From Holothuria scabra (taxonomy: Eukaryota; Echinodermata; Holothuroidea; Aspidochirotida; Holothuriidae): DNA of 64,000 nucleotides. How positions within the stretch are numbered: position 1 is the stretch's first letter; the number at the start of each line of letters is the position of its first letter. The notes below the pieces were generated by a model. The model had not been told where the DNA came from. It did no database searches and saw only the letters and a program-made list of their open reading frames with translations. Both the position numbers and the translations under genes were made by a program. This document shows positions 60,800 through 64,000 of the stretch, piece after piece. The stretch spans positions 16,447,318 to 16,511,317 of the forward strand of contig CM074188.1 in NCBI GenBank assembly GCA_037179385.1, in the 5' to 3' direction.

Positions 60800-61500
60800 C
60801 AATGTCCTCCCCAGCCCTGGCTACGCCAATGGCGAGTCTAAACACGACAGATAATCTTGGCTATTCACTCGTAAAACGCAGGTTTATAATCATGCGTAGC
60901 TTATATCAAAGTTACGGTACTCAGACTGATTCTAATTACTGAATTCCGGACTTCCATTTCGTTACTCTGCTTTCGTCTTCTGCACTCGGCAAGACGTTTC
61001 CGCTGATATTGGACAGCCCATGAGACTTTGAAAACATACTTACGGTAGGTATTTGTAATATTGTGTATTTTTCATATATCTCTCTGAATGAAACAGCTTT
61101 TTTTCTTTAATGTTTTTCGATGGGATTTTATTCATGGAACTCTGAGCTTAGACCCACTGCTAATTCCCCCAGCTCCCTCTAAAGCTGCCCCGAATGCACT
61201 GCCACTTTTTCAGTGGTTTCTTTTTATGGCTTCTGCAATCATGGCTATCTGCTGCACTCGGCATGATGTTTCCGCTGATACCGGACAGCCCACTGGACTT
61301 TGAAACATACTCACGGTAGGTATTTTTACGATTCTGTAAATACCTCTTCAGAAGAAACAGTTATTTACCTTTCCTGCTTTTCGATGGGTTTTCATTCATG
61401 GCTTTCTGAGCTTAGACCCACTGATATTTCCACAGTTCCCTCAACAAGCTGCCTTGAATACACTTAAACTTTTTCAATGGTTTATTTTTTAATGGTTTAT
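60800..61500 (+). repeat. Repeat E plus 271-bp tandem duplication
   Basis: 60820-61070 matches 28250-28545. The block GCACTCGGCAAGACGTTTCC at 60981 recurs as GCACTCGGCATGATGTTTCC at 61254, and all following sequence to about 61500 repeats in order, including TGAGCTTAGACCCACTG and CACGGTAGGTATTT. Confidence 0.75.
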
Positions 61501-62289
61501 TGGTGTTTAAAACTCTGCACTACAACTGGGGTTTCATAAGACGTATAACAGAATGCAACTTCTGCAGAATGACAAAACAACCCAAACCCCTCCCAAAAAA
61601 CACAGAAAAAAAGACAACGAGAAAAAACAAAACAAAAGATGAACAGAATACAGCGAATACAATGTCTTCTAAAAATGGAAATACTTTTCTGCGTTTCCTC
61701 TTCCAGTGTTTGTTCTTCTTCATGTTTTATGTTATCCCATTAGTTTAGTAAGAAGGTGAGGTTCCCATGTCCCCCAAGAACATATTTTTCTACCTTACAT
61801 TTTTGGGACCCCAAGGATGCTTAGTTAGAGGATTGTTATATTTCCCAGAGAGTGTTGTGTCCCATGTGGTTTATTGTATATCGACCGCCATTTGGATTCC
61901 CAGCGAAATTGATAAACTAATTTGAGTAACTGCTGAAGTGGACGTCATGACAACAAATGACTAGTACACTAACCAGCCTGAGTATGCCAGTGGAGGGATA
62001 ACGGGGTAGAGTACTAGAAAGGCTCAGTCACCGGGGGTGTCCCAATATTTTCAATGTGATCCAACAAGCTGGACGGGCCATTTCCACCCCCGTTAGTGCC
62101 ATTGTTGCTGAACGCACAAGTTATCTAGTCAGTGGGGACGTATTGTCATTCGATTTGTTGGCAGGTTCCAGTTTTGTTGAATAAGACACAATAATTCATC
62201 TTTATTGCGAAATTGTGAGAGAAACCTTTTCCGGTGGAAGATACATTCCTGTTGATTATAATTGCAGGCCCTTGAAAAGCTATTTTTCA
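61501..62289. other. No gene seen
   Basis: Non-coding; an A-rich stretch near 61600-61640 gives chance frames. Confidence 0.4.
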
Positions 62290-62520
62290 TTTGACTGCCC
62301 ATTGAACTATCCCAAAAAAGTCGTGCAAAAATAATTTTGGGCTGGCCTTGGGAGGTGGTGACTGCCCAAAAGACTTTCTTAGCGGAGAGACACCATCAGT
62401 TGGCGCGGAACGAAAACAGAAAATTTTTAAAAATCGCGACCTCTCAGACAACCGGAAACGGCGTTTTCCAGGCATATAAGTAGAATCTCAGCAGTCGTTA
62501 TTTTGAGCTCTCGTTTACAA
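62290..62520 (-). repeat. Family X-associated fragment
   Basis: Shares TATAAGTAGAATC, TTATTTTGAGCT and GTTGGCGCGGA with 23690-23820. A weaker copy of the TTATTTTG / GGCTTTCCTTTG block is near 58690-58790. Confidence 0.6.
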
Positions 62521-62692
62521 TAACAGTTGATTGCTGAGAAAAGGAACTATACAACGTACCGATATATGGTACCGATTAAGTGTTCTCAGCCAATACGTTG
62601 AACGCGTCGGTTAACTTGCTATTTAACATAAAATAACAGGTTGAAGGGCAAAGGAGGGCCAAGGCCCCATAAGATGCCCTGAAGTCCAAGCC

Positions 62693-63019
62693 CTAATCAA
62701 AAGTCAAACCACCAAAGCTTGACAACAGCCCCAAACAATCAGATTCTACCACAGCCATGGAAAAACCTGTCAATGTTAACCTTAAAGCAGTGAACTGAGG
62801 GGGGGGGGGGTTAACTGCCCAATCTGGTAGACAATTCCACTCGTTGACAACTCTATGGGAGAAACTAAACTTCCTAATATCAAGCCTTGCAAAAGGCTTT
62901 TCAAGCTTTTTACAATGTCCACGCACCCGAGAATTACTTTGAACCCTTAAATAACTACAAGTCAGATTTGGCGAACATAGTTCGGTGTTAACGTTCATGA
63001 CATATTGACAGCTATCCAC
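62693..63019 (-). pseudogene. C-terminus of another LINE reverse transcriptase
   Basis: The minus-strand frame contains RGHCKKLEKPFARLDIRKFS followed by RVVNEWNCLP, a typical C-terminal block of non-LTR retroelement RT proteins. A 12-base G run at 62799-62810 lies inside the former coding region and replaces conserved sequence with Pro codons. Truncated at the 5' side. Confidence 0.8.
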
Positions 63020-63225
63020 ATAGTAAAAGTTGAACTGAAACTATTTTTTAGTCGGAAATGACCAATTATTACCAACTACGATCTTACCATTTTTCTTCTG
63101 ATACCACCCCTCCAACCAAAGATTATTTGCATGGATTGAAAGAACAGCTTTTCCCAGCAAACTAAACTCCAAATCAGTTCGGTAACTACTCCCACAGCAT
63201 GAGCAATTGAGTCTAGATAACAAGC

Positions 63226-63310
63226 CAGTGAGCCACAACTAGAAAGAAGGCCGTGGACTGTAACCGACTGGTTGGAAAATGGGCCGTAAAACTCCATCTA
63301 ACTTAACCTT
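63226..63310 (-). repeat. Dispersed repeat family A, copy
   Basis: On the minus strand: GGTTAAGTTAGATGGAGTTT, TACGGCCCATTTTCCAACCA, then a diverged remainder ending GTGGCTCACTGGCTTGTT. Confidence 0.75.
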
Positions 63311-63435
63311 ACATAACTCCATTCGAGCTATGGTTTACAAAAAAAAAAACAGCTCAAACAAAAAAATTAATCTATGAAGGTTTGAAATGCACTTTTAGAT
63401 ATAATTATATGACATTTTGACTCCCTGATAAAATC

Positions 63436-64000
63436 TTGAGACCGTGGACGAGACTCTCCGTTGTTAACCCTTGGGCGAAAGCAGGTAAAGCGTTTGGGAG
63501 GGTGGAGATTCATAAAGAGGGTAACCCCCTTAGACTTATTACTTCAGGGAAGGGTACATCAATAGAAAACCTATCAGCCTTTACAAAAAAAAAAATTATC
63601 CAGTCGTTAGCCATGCATGCGATCTCCTCATTATCTAAAAGACACTACTGACTTTTTGAACCGATAAATTAAATAATTAACCCATGAAGGACCAATATTT
63701 CAACCTGTCTAGCTTCTTTCATGGGATATTTCGGCAATGTTTCCATATATTGATGATAAGTTAGGTTTAAATTTAGTCAGAGAAGCTTTAGATAACAGGA
63801 ACATCTGCACTCCCTCCACAGAATGCATTTCAGAGGCAGTAGAATTTTTTTTTAACACAATAACTCTTGCTTTGATTCAAGTCATTTTCTACAAATCCAT
63901 GGAACAGCTATGGGTTCCCCAAAATGCCTGTAGCTATGCTGATATCGCCATGGGTAAAATAAATCGCATCGCTAATACTAGTGGCCCATTTGAAGTGTGG
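63436..64000 (+). pseudogene. Broken reverse transcriptase, probably Penelope-like, runs off the window
   Basis: Three frames together give, in order, WAKAGKAFGRVEIHKEGNPLR, then LITSGKG (63470-63560); RT motif A LLSWDISAMFPYIDD with the catalytic Asp (63720-63760); LGLNLVREALDNRN and STECISEAVEF (63765-63850); and NACSYADIAMGKI (about 63925-63960), corresponding to motif B. Frameshifts lie near 63650-63710 and 63850. The text before NACSYADIAM, where G-x-x-M-G is expected, is degraded. The Penelope assignment is from memory of RT layout and is moderate. The catalytic YxDD part would lie beyond 64000. Confidence 0.7.

Overview
This window looks like nuclear DNA of an animal. It is AT-rich and intron-scale, dense in dispersed repeats, and has no operons or bacterial-style gene packing. 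The repeat types (CR1/L2-like, L1/Tx1-like and Penelope-like retroelements, hAT-like and TA-flanked MITEs, long fold-back elements, GCGCGAAGCGCGC micro-palindromes) suggest a marine invertebrate, possibly an echinoderm or other deuterostome. That placement is inference from general repeat flavour only.

One host gene is convincing. A single large exon at 34182-36327 (+) encodes a signal peptide followed by two divergent tandem copies of a module of roughly 310-330 residues with ten cysteines each. It ends in a Gly/Ser/Thr/Pro linker at a strong phase-1 splice donor. I do not recognise the family. A TATA-like box and a possible splice acceptor lie just upstream. Two phase-compatible candidate terminal exons lie downstream (41139-41221, 43882-43940), but neither is proven.

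Layout. 1-6.5 kb: mostly featureless, with a C-rich simple repeat, a TA-flanked MITE (3402-3581), a 35-bp palindrome and an inverted repeat. 6.5-9.3 kb: a MITE (6800-7717) with two nested insertions that keep their target-site duplications, then a roughly 140-bp tandem array. 10.35-17.9 kb: two adjacent fold-back elements (10355-14576 and 14858-17914), each with long inverted arms built of short tandem repeats and each flanked by a perfect 6-bp direct repeat. A 1.2-kb hAT-like element with a perfect 8-bp duplication is nested in the second. 18.9-25.5 kb: more dispersed repeats, an ACACTCTTAAAA-ended element, the 140-bp array in the opposite orientation, two tiny CAGGGAG insertions with 8-bp direct repeats, and a GGTT microsatellite. 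26-32 kb: MITEs and long AT microsatellites. 34-36.4 kb: the host exon. 36.4-38.3 kb: a decayed CR1/L2-like LINE (-) directly after the exon. 42-46.8 kb: small MITEs and a 200-bp tandem array. 47.3-53.3 kb: an L1/Tx1-like LINE (-) split inside its reverse transcriptase by a 2.8-kb element with terminal inverted repeats and a 5-bp duplication. 53.3-63.3 kb: repeat fragments and two more LINE 3' ends. 63.4-64 kb: a broken reverse transcriptase, probably Penelope-like, running off the window.

Most other open frames in the window are translations of tandem repeats or chance frames, and are left out. Boundaries of old repeats are approximate unless a target-site duplication is given.
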